Assembly (NCBI GenBank): GCA_963701435.1
Contig: CAVPAL010000037.1
Span: 31,712-95,711, forward strand
Source of the DNA: JAACFF01 sp963701435
Lineage (GTDB): Bacteria; Chloroflexota; Anaerolineae; Promineifilales; Promineifilaceae
Length of the DNA stretch: 64,000 nucleotides
Direction: 5' to 3'
The stretch's first letter is position 1, and the number at the start of each line of letters is the position of its first letter. This document shows, one piece after another, positions 1 through 8,570 of this stretch. The position numbers and the translations under genes are program-made. The notes beneath the pieces are model-generated. The model ran no database searches, was not told the DNA's origin, and saw only the letters and a program-made list of their open reading frames with translations.

Positions 1-1
1 A

Positions 2-73
2 TTTCTGTGGTTCTTCGACTTGGTTTTTTCAAACAGTTTACATTGGTTGATTGGACAAATTATCGGCGTGTAA
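2..73 (+). CDS. secE: SecE C-terminus (partial, cut by window start)
   Basis: Frame 2 is open from the window edge to a TAA at 71-73 and encodes a short hydrophobic tail ending LIGQIIGV. A hydrophobic tail of this kind directly upstream of nusG matches the end of SecE, the single-span essential subunit of the SecYEG translocon. secE-nusG-rplK-rplA is a common bacterial order, and 67 bp separate this stop from nusG. Only about 23 residues are visible, so the call rests on hydrophobicity and gene order. Confidence 0.7.
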   Translation, partial: FLWFFDLVFSNSLHWLIGQIIGV

Positions 74-140
74 TAACGGGAAAACGCGGCGTTTATTCGC
101 CAAAATGACTTGGTTGATTCAGAGAAACGAGTAAGCACCT

Positions 141-743
141 ATGAGCGACGAAATTGAAGAACAAGTAGAAGAATCGAGTGGGGAAGAAGCCCTATTGCCG
201 GAAGCCCTGCTGCCAGATGACGGCCGTGCCTGGTTCGTCGTCCATTGTTATTCAGGCTATGAAAACAAAGTACGTCACAGCATTGAACAACGCATCGAAA
301 CAATGGGCATGCAAGACAAGATTTTTGATGTCGTTGTGCCTACTGAAGAGGAAATCGAAATCAAAGACGGCAAACGGCGTACAGTTGAACGCCGTGTGTT
401 TCCGGGCTATATTCTGGTCCAAATGATCATGAGAGAGGATTCCTGGTATGTCGTACGAAATACGCCCGGTGTGACCGGATTTGTGGGAATGGGAACTGAA
501 CCAACCCCCTTGCGCCCAGATGAAGTCGCAAAAATTATGAACCGCATGGAAGCGGAAGCGCCCAAAGTTAAGTTCGACTTCCAAATTGGCGAAAAAGTGC
601 GTATTGGCACAGGTCCATTTGCCGATTTTATTGGTACTGTTTCTGAAATTGATGCTGATCGCGCAAAAGTACGTGTAATGGTCTCGTTTTTTGGCCGCGA
701 AACACCCGTTGAATTAGATTTCCTGCATGTTGAAAAAGTTTAA
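141..743 (+). CDS. nusG: Transcription termination/antitermination factor NusG
   Basis: The protein has 200 residues, with an acidic N-terminal extension of about 28 residues, an NGN domain (about 29-140, starting WFVVHCYSGYENKV and containing FPGYILVQM) and a C-terminal KOW domain (about 150-198, GEKVRIGTGPFADFIG). NusG binds RNA polymerase, affects pausing and Rho termination, and couples transcription to translation. Length and domain order are normal for the family. It lies between secE and the L11/L1 genes, the usual place. The ATG at 141 opens the acidic extension; no strong ribosome binding site is visible before it. Confidence 0.97.
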   Translation: MSDEIEEQVEESSGEEALLPEALLPDDGRAWFVVHCYSGYENKVRHSIEQRIETMGMQDKIFDVVVPTEEEIEIKDGKRRTVERRVFPGYILVQMIMREDSWYVVRNTPGVTGFVGMGTEPTPLRPDEVAKIMNRMEAEAPKVKFDFQIGEKVRIGTGPFADFIGTVSEIDADRAKVRVMVSFFGRETPVELDFLHVEKV

Positions 744-819
744 GTTTACAGCCCCTGGCGTATTTTAAAATCGGTAAGGAGGAGCCTGTTCGAGGCGATA
801 GGACTCCCCGGAGAAAAAA

Positions 820-1245
820 ATGGCAAAAAAAATTAAAGCAGTTGTAAAGATTCAAATTCAAGGCGGTAAGGCTAATCCAGCCCCGCCTGTCGGTACCGCG
901 CTTGGTCCACATGGCATTAATTTGATGCAGTTTTGTAAAGAATATAATGCCAAAACATCCAACATGGTTGGGCAAGTGGTACCCGTTGAGGTAACTGTAT
1001 TTCAAGATGGCAGTTTCAAGTTCATTTTGAAAACACCTCCGGCCGCAGATTTGTTAAAAAAAGCAGCCGGCATAAAAAGCGGTTCATCTGTCCCTAATCG
1101 GGACAAAGTTGGAACCGTTACGCAACAGCAATTGGCAGAGATTGCTGAAGTAAAGATGAAGGATTTGAATGCCGTTGATATTGAAAATGCCAAGAAGATT
1201 ATTGCGGGCACAGCGCGCAGCATGGGCATTAAAGTTGTAGATTGA
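820..1245 (+). CDS. rplK: 50S ribosomal protein L11
   Basis: The protein has 141 residues, the standard L11 length. The proline-rich N-terminal signature GGKANPAPPVGTALG is present, and the C-terminal RNA-binding domain ends AGTARSMGIKVVD. L11 binds the GTPase-associated centre of 23S rRNA. A purine-rich GGAGAAAAAAATG stretch supports the ATG at 820. The 76-bp gap after nusG contains a partly self-complementary segment (about 780-806, GGAGCCT pairing with a bulged AGGACTCC) that could be a small leader hairpin; this is speculative. Confidence 0.98.
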   Translation: MAKKIKAVVKIQIQGGKANPAPPVGTALGPHGINLMQFCKEYNAKTSNMVGQVVPVEVTVFQDGSFKFILKTPPAADLLKKAAGIKSGSSVPNRDKVGTVTQQQLAEIAEVKMKDLNAVDIENAKKIIAGTARSMGIKVVD

Positions 1246-1318
1246 GTTTAAAATTCGGTTAATAGATATTAGTGGGAGAATCAGAAATACCGGTTCGTTA
1301 TCACCACAAGGAGCAAAT

Positions 1319-2019
1319 ATGCCAAAACGAGGACGAAAATATCTGGAAGCGGCGGCAAAAGTTGACCGCACAAATTTATATACAAAAGATCAGGCCGTCA
1401 AATTAATTAAAGAAACGGTTACGACAAAGTTTGATCCAACTGTGGAAGTTCACTTGCGTCTGGGGGTTGATCCCCGTCATGCTGACCAACAAGTACGTGA
1501 TGTGGTCGTTTTGCCACACGGCCTGGGCAAAACTGTGCGCGTTCTGGTCTTTGCTGAAGGTGAAGATGCGCGTCTTGCTGAAGAAGCTGGCGCGGATATC
1601 ATTGCAGATGATGAAATCATCAAAAAAATCCAGGGCGGCTGGGTAGATTTTGATGTAGCCATGGCTGTACCATCGATGATGGGTAAAGTTGGGCGCTTAG
1701 GCCGTGTGTTAGGTCCCACGAGGTCTTGATGCCTAATCCACGTGCGGGCACTGTTGCATCGGGCGAAGATTTGCCCCGCTTGATTGAGGAAGCCAAAGCC
1801 GGTCGTGTTGAGTTCCGCGTCGATCGCACGGCAAATATTCATGCGCCCATTGGAAAAGCCAGTTTTTCTGAGCAGCAATTGGGTGAAAACTTACAAGTTT
1901 TACTCGACGCGATTAAACGCGCTCGACCAGCTGCTACCAAAGGCGCCTATGTGCGGTCGATTACAATTGTGAACACAATGGGACCCGGCATTAAGCTTGA
2001 TCCGGCTATCGCAATGTAA
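1319..2019 (+). CDS. rplA: 50S ribosomal protein L1 (frame broken as given)
   Basis: L1 (about 232 residues) is readable only in two frames: 1319-1731 gives MPKRGRKYLEAAAKV through GRLGRVLGP, and the frame from about 1729 gives MPNPRAGTVASGEDL to the TAA at 2017-2019. The conserved joint LGPRGLMPNPR is restored by removing two bases: A at 1718 after the proline codon CCC, and G at 1728 after the leucine codon CTT. Each extra base would make a synonymous codon (CCA, CTG). L1 binds the 23S rRNA L1 stalk and often represses its own operon. I think the break is a consensus artefact, because L1 is rarely lost and the rest is intact. Confidence 0.9.
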
Positions 2020-2149
2020 TTTTTTGTGACTATGTGGCCGTGGCCTGAGTACGCCGAAGGCAAGCTGAGACTTCGAGGGCTTGTTTAGCAACATTTGTTT
2101 TATTACGGATATTGTGTAAACTTGCACAGTTCGACTTTTGACAATTAGA

Positions 2150-2312
2150 TAATTCTCTACTGTAGACAGTTGGTGACAGCTTTTGCTGTCTTAATTTCCA
2201 GCCGAGGTGGGGCTACCGATAAACAAGATACTTTTCGCTCTTATTGCGATGAAAGTATTTGTTTTTATTGTTTTTTCGGAATCCTCATGCTGGTTGGCAT
2301 GAGGATTTTTTT
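2150..2312 (+). promoter_or_regulatory. Ribosomal protein L10 leader with attenuator hairpin
   Basis: The 319-bp gap between rplA and rplJ holds a structured leader. It contains CCAGCCGAGGTGGGGC, resembling the L10-binding core, and then a hairpin at 2281-2306 (ATCCTCATGC, 6-base loop, GCATGAGGAT) followed by a T run. Known L10 leaders bind the L10-(L7/L12) complex and control rplJ-rplL. The terminator-like hairpin just before the rplJ ribosome binding site suggests attenuation. The exact 5' boundary is a guess. Confidence 0.75.
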
Positions 2313-2338
2313 ATTCCTTTGAAAGGAGGTAAGTATCT

Positions 2339-2884
2339 TTGGCAATTACAAAAGCACGTAAAGATGAACTTGTTGCTCTTTATAAAGACCTTATCGATAA
2401 AAGTGATGGCATTTTTCTGACTGATTATAAGGGAATGTCTGTCAAGAATATGGAAGGTCTGCGTACAAAGGTGCGAGAAGCAGATGGCACTTTTTACGTA
2501 ACAAAAAACACACTGTTTAAAATTGCTCTGGAAGAATCTGGACGCCCGGTTCCTGAAGATCTTTTGTTGGGACAGGTTGCAACAGGTTTTGCTTTCGGTG
2601 AAGCGCCCACATTGGCAAAAGTCCTGGTAGATTTCGCAAAGAGCGATGAAAACTTGGCAGTTAAAGGCGGTATTTTGGATACCCAAATGCTAACGGCCGA
2701 GCAAATTACTGCGCTTGCAGATTTACCATCGTTGGATCAACTGCGTAGTCAAATTATTGGCCTGATCAGCGCACCCGCTCAGGGGCTTGTGTCTACTGTT
2801 GCAAATGGCGTGCGGCAATTAATTAACGTAGTTGATGCGTATGCCAAGAGTGAAGAGGCTGAGATTGAGGCTGAAGCAGCATAA
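2339..2884 (+). CDS. rplJ: 50S ribosomal protein L10
   Basis: The protein has 181 residues. The TTG at 2339 is chosen because an AAAGGAGG site at 2322-2329 sits about 9 bases upstream and the product starts MAITKARKDELV, as L10 usually does. The rRNA-binding N-terminal domain includes LTDYKGMSVKNMEGLR and TFYVTKNTLFKIAL. The C-terminal helix that anchors L7/L12 dimers is followed by an acidic tail (KSEEAEIEAEAA). It follows the autoregulatory leader and precedes rplL, with which it forms the ribosomal stalk. Confidence 0.97.
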   Translation: MAITKARKDELVALYKDLIDKSDGIFLTDYKGMSVKNMEGLRTKVREADGTFYVTKNTLFKIALEESGRPVPEDLLLGQVATGFAFGEAPTLAKVLVDFAKSDENLAVKGGILDTQMLTAEQITALADLPSLDQLRSQIIGLISAPAQGLVSTVANGVRQLINVVDAYAKSEEAEIEAEAA

Positions 2885-2957
2885 TTTATCTAATTGAGAT
2901 AAATTTTTCTGATTTTTATATTATATTTCAATTCAAAGTTTTGGAGGATTTTAAAAA

Positions 2958-3341
2958 ATGGCCGATTTGGAAAAAATCGTTGATGATTTGAGCAGTTTAA
3001 CTCTTCTTGAGGCTGCTGAACTAACTAAGTTGTTGGAAGAAAAATGGGGCGTTAGCGCCGCAGCACCGATGGCGATGGGCATGATGCCAATGGCCGGTAT
3101 GGCTGCTGCAGCCGAAGAAGAAGAAGAAGAAAAGACAGAATTTGATGTCGTCTTGAAAGAAATTGGTCCCAAGAAGATCAATGTTATTAAAGAGGTTCGC
3201 GCATTGACTTCACTGGGTCTGAAAGAAGCCAAAGCTCTGGTAGATGAATTGGGCACGGTATTGGAAGCTGCTCCCAAGGAAACGGCCGAAGACGCCAAAG
3301 CGAAGCTGGAAAGCGCCGGCGCCGTGGTCGAACTCAAATAA
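2958..3341 (+). CDS. rplL: 50S ribosomal protein L7/L12
   Basis: The protein has 127 residues. An N-terminal dimerisation domain (MADLEKIVDDLSSLTLLEAA) is joined by an Ala/Met/Glu-rich hinge (about 35-58) to the C-terminal factor-binding domain, which carries the conserved KKINVIKEVRALTSLGLKEA and ends GAVVELK. It recruits translation GTPases to the stalk. TTGGAGGAT lies 9-15 bases before the ATG. A strong terminator follows. Confidence 0.98.
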   Translation: MADLEKIVDDLSSLTLLEAAELTKLLEEKWGVSAAAPMAMGMMPMAGMAAAAEEEEEEKTEFDVVLKEIGPKKINVIKEVRALTSLGLKEAKALVDELGTVLEAAPKETAEDAKAKLESAGAVVELK

Positions 3342-3366
3342 GACGCGCAGGTCATGTTTGTTTAAA

Positions 3367-3398
3367 AGAGAGCCAGTCCGATGGGCTGGCTCTCTTTA
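3367..3398 (+). terminator. Rho-independent terminator after rplL
   Basis: AGAGAGCCAG (3367-3376) pairs perfectly with CTGGCTCTCT (3386-3395) over a 9-base loop, and T residues follow. It ends the ribosomal protein transcript. The next start codon (3401) is only a few bases downstream. Confidence 0.9.
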
Positions 3399-3400
3399 TT

Positions 3401-4072
3401 ATGATTCGATTCATTTTAGCTTCCCAATCACCGCGCCGGCGTGAATTAATGCGTTTGCTCGGATATCCATTTTCAATCGAAGTTGCTGATGCGGATGAGG
3501 GCAGCGTAACCAACGCTGATCCGGCTTTAAATGTGGTTGAGACGGCGCGCTTGAAGGTGAAAATTGTTGCCGGTTTACAGAAACGGCCGTTTCCAAATCG
3601 CACCATTATCCTTGCAGCCGATACGATTGTCGCGCTGGACGGTCAAATGCTTGGCAAACCGGCCAACGTAGCAGATGCGCACGATATGCTCGTGGCGTTA
3701 CGCGGCCGTCAACATGCAGTCCATACCGGATTTGCACTATTCGATTTAAATCGTCATGTTGAGCTGACTGGTGTACACACAGCAACTGTGACAATGCGAC
3801 CTTATCGGGACGACGAAATTACCACCTACATCGCCAGCGGTGATCCTATGGACAAAGCTGGGGCATATGCCATTCAGCACCCACAATTTCGACCAGTAGC
3901 AGATTTGAATGGGTGTTATTTGGGTGTAATGGGTTTGTCGATTTGCCATCTGCTAACCTCTTTAAAAGAGTTAGAGACACCCCAAAATGCAGATTTAACG
4001 GCCGTTGCTCTGGCCCACCGGCAATACGCCTGCCCGCTCCTGGCTGATCAGATGCAAAAATCGAGTAAATAA
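3401..4072 (+). CDS. maf: Maf family nucleotide pyrophosphatase
   Basis: The protein has 223 residues. The N-terminus FILASQSPRRRELMRLLG is the Maf active-site motif (S-x-SPRR-x-EL). Further on are ILAADTIVALDGQMLGKP, carrying the catalytic Asp of the family, and GDPMDKAGAYAIQ. Maf proteins hydrolyse non-canonical or specific NTPs to NMP and PPi and are linked to house-cleaning or division arrest. It has a C-terminal extension of about 20 residues. The ATG follows directly on the rplL terminator, and no clear ribosome binding site is visible. Confidence 0.93.
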   Translation: MIRFILASQSPRRRELMRLLGYPFSIEVADADEGSVTNADPALNVVETARLKVKIVAGLQKRPFPNRTIILAADTIVALDGQMLGKPANVADAHDMLVALRGRQHAVHTGFALFDLNRHVELTGVHTATVTMRPYRDDEITTYIASGDPMDKAGAYAIQHPQFRPVADLNGCYLGVMGLSICHLLTSLKELETPQNADLTAVALAHRQYACPLLADQMQKSSK

Positions 4073-4177
4073 ACCTGGCCTACTCTCGCCATATCATAAA
4101 TCACATGTTACAATTTTCGCAGCGAACGATATAAACAAATCCAGTACGGATTTAGGAATCAAGGTTCAGACAGCAAC

Positions 4178-4822
4178 ATGCACCCAAAGCTTCAACAAGC
4201 AATCGTGGCAACCCGGGCAGGAAAGAAGAGTGAAGCCCAACTCCTTCTAATAGAAACATTGCAGTCCAACCCGGAAGATGCAAATGCATGGTTTCTATTA
4301 GGTCATCTGGTTGAACCGGAGAAACGCCAGATTGCCTATTTGGAAAAAGCCTTAGACATTGAACCTGGACATGTTAAAGCCAAACAGCGTCTAATGCAGC
4401 TTGGCGCTATTCCAGTTCCGGCGCCAATAGTTGCTGAAAAAGCAGCTCAACCAACTGAAGTTGATGATGCGCTTCCTGAGCCAATTGCTGAAATCAAAAC
4501 CCCTGCGCCCCCAGTAAAAATCACACCAGCAGCAGCGGCTGACCCGGCAGGTTTGCCAGCCGAACAAGCCGAACAAGCCCAGGAGCAAAAAGATTCAGAG
4601 GTGCGCAAACCTACTGGTAGACCAAAGCGTGAAAAACCACAGCAAACTCAACCCGCACAACCAATCGAAGTAAAAGCTGAACAACCAAAGCCGTCTGAAG
4701 CGCCCAAGAAAAAACCAGGCAAACGTCATTTCTGGCTAATTGGGCTTTTGCTTTTAGTGATTCTCGCCATAGTACTATTTGTGGGCTACTGGTTATATGT
4801 TTATTTCCTCGGCGGGATATAA
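4178..4822 (+). CDS. TPR-like protein with C-terminal membrane anchor, function unknown
   Basis: The protein has 214 residues. Positions 1-75 form one to two tetratricopeptide-like units (PEDANAWFLLGHL, KALDIEPGHVKAKQRL). A low-complexity Pro/Ala/Glu/Lys linker (about 80-180) leads to one transmembrane helix at the C-terminus (HFWLIGLLLLVILAIVLFVGYW). The expected topology is TPR inside, tail-anchored. It precedes a PP2C phosphatase, also tail-anchored, on the same strand 57 bp away, so a shared signalling or envelope role is possible. I cannot name it. Confidence 0.75.
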   Translation: MHPKLQQAIVATRAGKKSEAQLLLIETLQSNPEDANAWFLLGHLVEPEKRQIAYLEKALDIEPGHVKAKQRLMQLGAIPVPAPIVAEKAAQPTEVDDALPEPIAEIKTPAPPVKITPAAAADPAGLPAEQAEQAQEQKDSEVRKPTGRPKREKPQQTQPAQPIEVKAEQPKPSEAPKKKPGKRHFWLIGLLLLVILAIVLFVGYWLYVYFLGGI

Positions 4823-4879
4823 TAACCGACACTTGAGTATCGCTTGCGATAGTCACGGAATGTGTATATAGTCTCAACT

Positions 4880-5860
4880 ATGAATGAGCTTTTGCCGATA
4901 TCGGCAGCCATGCAAACAGATCGCGGACAGGTTCGCGACCACAATGAAGATTATGTCGCCCGATGGGAACCTGTTGATCTGGAAGAAGAAAAAAAACATG
5001 GCTGGCTGTATATTGTCGCTGATGGCGTCGGCGGCGCTGATGCCGGTGAAGTTGCCAGCCGCTTTGCATGTGAACGCGTTCTTGTCCACTTTTTAAATGA
5101 CAATCTTGACGAGAATTTAGGCCAGCGCTTGTTTGAAGCAATGCAAGCGGCCAATACCGATTTACGCCAGCTCGTCGTGGATCGCAATGACAATAAACGC
5201 ATGGCAACTACAATGGTTGCAGCAAGTATTGAAAATGATTATGCGTATGTGGCCAATGTTGGAGACAGCCGCGCCTATCATTGGCAATCCGGGCAACTGA
5301 CTCAAATCACAAAGGATCAGAGTCTGGTTGCAAAATTAGTAGAAGAAGGGGCCATTACTGAAGCAGAAGCGGCGATTCATCCCCATCGCAACGTCATTCT
5401 TTATAGTATCGGCTCTGAAAAAAGGCCACAAATTGATTTGTATGAGCTTGCTTTACAGCCAGGGGAAAAGTTGATTCTTTGCTCTGATGGCTTAACTCGC
5501 CATGTGAGTGATTTTGAAATCAGTGAGTTTGTAGGGCAATATGATTCAAATACGGCCGTTTCTAAACTCGTCAATACGGCCAATCAACGCGGCGGACAAG
5601 ATAATATTACCGTCGCAATCATTGATTATGATGTGACAGAAGAAAACGTTGATGTGGACACGCCAACTGTGCCCATGGAAACTGTCGTCGCAGCAGCTAT
5701 TGTAGCAGAACCGGAACCAGAGTTGGCCGAAGAAGCAGGCCAAATACAAAAAGTTGAAACAGACGGGCCAGCAAAATTTCTGTGGCCCTATACATTATTC
5801 TTATCAATCGTTGAAACCATATTAATCCTGTTTGCCTGGCTATTACTCCGTGTTAAATAA
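4880..5860 (+). CDS. PP2C-family Ser/Thr protein phosphatase with C-terminal membrane helix
   Basis: The protein has 326 residues from the ATG at 4880; an in-frame GTG at 4862 would add six residues with no family match. PP2C motifs with metal-binding aspartates are in order: DHNEDYV, VADGVGGADAGE, VGDSRAY, LILCSDGLTRHV and GGQDNITVAIIDYD. It should dephosphorylate proteins modified by Hanks-type kinases; none lies in the window. An acidic linker (about 250-295) precedes a C-terminal helix (TLFLSIVETILILFAWLLL) that anchors it in the membrane. It follows the TPR tail-anchored protein. Confidence 0.93.
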   Translation: MNELLPISAAMQTDRGQVRDHNEDYVARWEPVDLEEEKKHGWLYIVADGVGGADAGEVASRFACERVLVHFLNDNLDENLGQRLFEAMQAANTDLRQLVVDRNDNKRMATTMVAASIENDYAYVANVGDSRAYHWQSGQLTQITKDQSLVAKLVEEGAITEAEAAIHPHRNVILYSIGSEKRPQIDLYELALQPGEKLILCSDGLTRHVSDFEISEFVGQYDSNTAVSKLVNTANQRGGQDNITVAIIDYDVTEENVDVDTPTVPMETVVAAAIVAEPEPELAEEAGQIQKVETDGPAKFLWPYTLFLSIVETILILFAWLLLRVK

Positions 5861-5866
5861 CGGAGA

Positions 5867-5881
5867 TAGGTAATTCCCAGA
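5867..5881 (+). repeat. End fragment of the two-hairpin intergenic repeat
   Basis: TAGGTAATTCCCAGA here is the reverse complement of the right end of the complete element at 50117-50232. Only this end is recognisable. The rest of the gap to 6050 holds AGTCAC/GTGACT and GCCTGC/GCAGGC inverted repeats (about 5950-6022), a likely structured leader of the RNase J gene. Confidence 0.5.
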
Positions 5882-6049
5882 AATTTTTTGCGTCATTCTT
5901 TTGGCGCCAGGATCGTATTACTTATTAAATTAAATCGAAAAAATAACGGGAGTCACAAAACCAATAACAGATTGTGCCTGCACTCAAAAAGAGCAGCAGG
6001 CTTTTAGCGTTTCCCGTGACTTTAAATAAAACCATCTAATGGAGGATAA

Positions 6050-7687
6050 ATGATACCAAAATTACGAATAATTCCCCTGGGGGGATTAGGGGAAATCGGC
6101 AAAAACATGACCGTCATCGAATATCTCGATAATATTCTGATCATCGATGCCGGCATCATGTTCCCTGAAAATGATATGTTGGGAATCGACACGATTATTC
6201 CCGACTACAAGTATTTAATGGACAAAACTGACCAGGTACTCGGCGTATTGGTCACACATGGACATGAAGACCACGTTGGCGCCTTGCCGCACTTAATGCA
6301 AGATATCAAGGCCCCAATTTACGCGACGCCTTTAACATTAGGCCTGATCGAAGGCAAACTGCGCCAGGCAAAACTCTTGCATGAAGTTGAACTCAAAAGC
6401 TTCGAAGCAGGCGACGTAATCAAAATTGGCCCCTTTACGATTGAACCATTTCATGTAGCCCACAGTATCCCTGACTGTGTTGGGTTCGGCATTACAACGC
6501 CGGTTGGCCTGATTGTTCATACCGGAGATTACAAATTTGACCATACGCCGGCGGACGGCTGGCCGCCTGATTTTGCAAAACTGGCCGAATTTTCCAACCG
6601 GGGCGTACTGGCTCTGCTGGCCGACAGCACCAACGCTGACAAACCTGGCTGGACAAAGTCGGAAACAACAATCGCAGAAGGCTTCGATGAAGTATTTCGA
6701 ACGGCAAAGGGCCGCATTATCATAGCAACTTTTGCTTCATTAATATCACGCATTCAGCAAGCCACAGATGCGGCCGTTCGGTATGGACGCAAAATGGCAA
6801 TTACGGGACGCTCTATGCGCGAGAACACAAAGATAGCGCGCAGGCTCGGTTATCTTAACATTCCCGATGATCTGTTGGTGGATATTGACGTCGCCGTTAA
6901 GTTGCCGCCCAGTAAAGTGCTAATTATGGCTACCGGCGCGCAAGGTGAACCGTCAGCCGTGATGGGCCGCCTGGCAAACGGCCGTCATCGTAATCTCAGC
7001 GTTCAGGAAGGTGATACCATCATCTTCTCAGCGCATGCCATTCCCGGCAATGAAGAATTAGTTTATCGCACCATCAACCGCCTGTATCAGCGCGGCGCCA
7101 ACGTGCTGTATGATCGAATTGCCGATGTCCACGTTTCAGGCCATGCCAGCCAGGAAGAAATGAAATTGATGATCAACCTGATTCGTCCGCAATATTTGAT
7201 TCCGGTACATGGCGAACTGCGGCATCTCAGTCTGCATGGTAAATTAGGGCGTGAACTGGGAATAGCTGAAGAAAACATTGCCGTTGTCGAAAACGGCACA
7301 CCACTTGAATTAACCCGCAACGATCTGACCATCTGTCCACGCATGCCCGGTGGCTATGTGTTTGTTGATGGGTCCAGCGTGGGCGATATTGGCTGGCCGG
7401 TTGTGCGGGATCGCGACAAATTGGCCCAGGCTGGTTTTTTCTTTATCTCCGTCTCAGCCGGACCGAATGGTCAGATGCTCAGCCAACCTGTTATCCGTAC
7501 GCGTGGTTTTGTAAGCACCGATGAAGCAGATGAACTCAAAGACAGTATTATCGAAGTGATACAACGTGTGCTGAAAAATGAAGGCGGAAAAAGAAAGTCC
7601 ACTGAACAGCGGCTTGAACAGGCTCTTAGCCGTCATCTATACGAGGAAACCCGGCGCAGACCGATAATTGAAGTGGTCGTGAAGTAA
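6050..7687 (+). CDS. rnj: Ribonuclease J
   Basis: The protein has 545 residues, normal for RNase J. It has a metallo-beta-lactamase core with LVTHGHEDHVGALPH (metal ligands), later HTGDYKFDHTP, a beta-CASP insert and IIFSAHAIPGNEELVYRTI, then YLIPVHGELRHL and a C-terminal domain. RNase J is a 5'-3' exo- and endoribonuclease central to mRNA turnover and rRNA maturation. TGGAGGATAA precedes the ATG. Its TAA lies inside a fragment of the two-hairpin repeat. Confidence 0.96.
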   Translation: MIPKLRIIPLGGLGEIGKNMTVIEYLDNILIIDAGIMFPENDMLGIDTIIPDYKYLMDKTDQVLGVLVTHGHEDHVGALPHLMQDIKAPIYATPLTLGLIEGKLRQAKLLHEVELKSFEAGDVIKIGPFTIEPFHVAHSIPDCVGFGITTPVGLIVHTGDYKFDHTPADGWPPDFAKLAEFSNRGVLALLADSTNADKPGWTKSETTIAEGFDEVFRTAKGRIIIATFASLISRIQQATDAAVRYGRKMAITGRSMRENTKIARRLGYLNIPDDLLVDIDVAVKLPPSKVLIMATGAQGEPSAVMGRLANGRHRNLSVQEGDTIIFSAHAIPGNEELVYRTINRLYQRGANVLYDRIADVHVSGHASQEEMKLMINLIRPQYLIPVHGELRHLSLHGKLGRELGIAEENIAVVENGTPLELTRNDLTICPRMPGGYVFVDGSSVGDIGWPVVRDRDKLAQAGFFFISVSAGPNGQMLSQPVIRTRGFVSTDEADELKDSIIEVIQRVLKNEGGKRKSTEQRLEQALSRHLYEETRRRPIIEVVVK

Positions 7688-7728
7688 ACCAGCATTTTCA
7701 GAAAGGAATGACTGGTTTCCTCGAGGAA
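7683..7728 (+). repeat. Partial two-hairpin repeat (left hairpin) at the RNase J gene end
   Basis: GTAAACCAG (7683-7691) and CTGGTTTCCTCGAGGAA (7712-7728) match the left hairpin and core of the elements at 37.1, 40.5 and 50.1 kb. AAACCAG pairs with CTGGTTT over a short loop. The stop codon of the RNase J gene is part of it. It could act as the transcript end. Confidence 0.6.
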
Positions 7729-7734
7729 AGCATA

Positions 7735-8337
7735 TTAACGATAAACAACGCGCGTCTCAATGGGATGGCGCGTTTTTTCTTTTCTCTCGGCAGGATAACC
7801 AAGAGTTATCAATGCCTGTGGCTGCCAATCAATTGGCAGCGCCAACGTTTCACGAACAATTTCAGGGCAAAACAGGGGCGCACACATCCAACAAGCGCCC
7901 AGACCAAGCGCATGCGCCGCAAGTAAGATATTTTGGCCGGCTAAGGCTGTGCTTTGCACAGCCATGATCCATTCGTTTTTCTGGCGGAGATCATCGGGAT
8001 ACGCATCCATAACGTTCATGGAGAGGCACAATACAATAATTGCCGGAGCGTTTGTGATGCGCTGATAAGAACGATCGACATCCTTTGTTATGAGAACAGG
8101 TGGAAGATTGTCCTTTTCTAAATCGGCGCGTAGTTGAGCGCCCATCGCGTTTGCCAGCGCGGTTTTAATTTCCAGGGTCATTAATACAGCAAAACGCCAC
8201 GGTTGCCTATTGTGTGCAGAGGGCGCCCAACTTGCGGCGGTGAGGAGCTTTTCAATTAATTTTGGAGGGACGGGGTCAGTCAGGTAACGACGAATCGATC
8301 GTCGCTGCATGAACCAGGATATTTGCGGATTTGTCAT
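7735..8337 (-). CDS. Nitroreductase-family FMN oxidoreductase
   Basis: The protein has 200 residues. RRSIRRYLTDPVP is the N-terminal FMN/phosphate motif, AASWAPSAHNRQPWRF is typical of the F420-type/CofE-linked nitroreductase branch, and GLGACWMCAPLF lies in the C-terminal half. These enzymes are FMN-dependent dimers that reduce nitro, quinone or coenzyme substrates with NAD(P)H; substrate cannot be read from sequence. It is convergent with the RNase J gene, 47 bp away, and stands alone on its strand. Confidence 0.85.
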   Translation of the reverse strand: MTNPQISWFMQRRSIRRYLTDPVPPKLIEKLLTAASWAPSAHNRQPWRFAVLMTLEIKTALANAMGAQLRADLEKDNLPPVLITKDVDRSYQRITNAPAIIVLCLSMNVMDAYPDDLRQKNEWIMAVQSTALAGQNILLAAHALGLGACWMCAPLFCPEIVRETLALPIDWQPQALITLGYPAERKEKTRHPIETRVVYR

Positions 8338-8374
8338 ATGAAGAATTGTAACGGGTCGAGGTCCCTAAAACCAC

Positions 8375-8403
8375 AAAAAGCCCTGCGGGCGCATGGGCTT
8401 TTT
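8375..8403. terminator. Symmetrical terminator-like hairpin between divergent genes
   Basis: AAAAAGCCC (8375-8383) pairs with GGGCTTTTT (8395-8403). It lies 38 bp upstream of the minus-strand nitroreductase and 168 bp before the plus-strand zinc-ribbon gene, where a terminator is not expected. It could attenuate the nitroreductase message. The following stretch, about 8404-8436, is almost pure GGAGAA-type purine sequence. The rest of 8338-8570 shows nothing I can name. Confidence 0.5.
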
Positions 8404-8570
8404 GAGGGAAGAGGAGAAGAGGAGAAAAGGAGAAAATTGTCGATTTACTTAATTATTAATACTTTTTCCAGTACAGTTCTTATTGCTTGCCATTAGTATA
8501 ATCTGCAGAAGCGGCATCTACAGGCAAGTTTGATACAATGGCTATGTAAATTGTTTAACACGAGGTAGCA

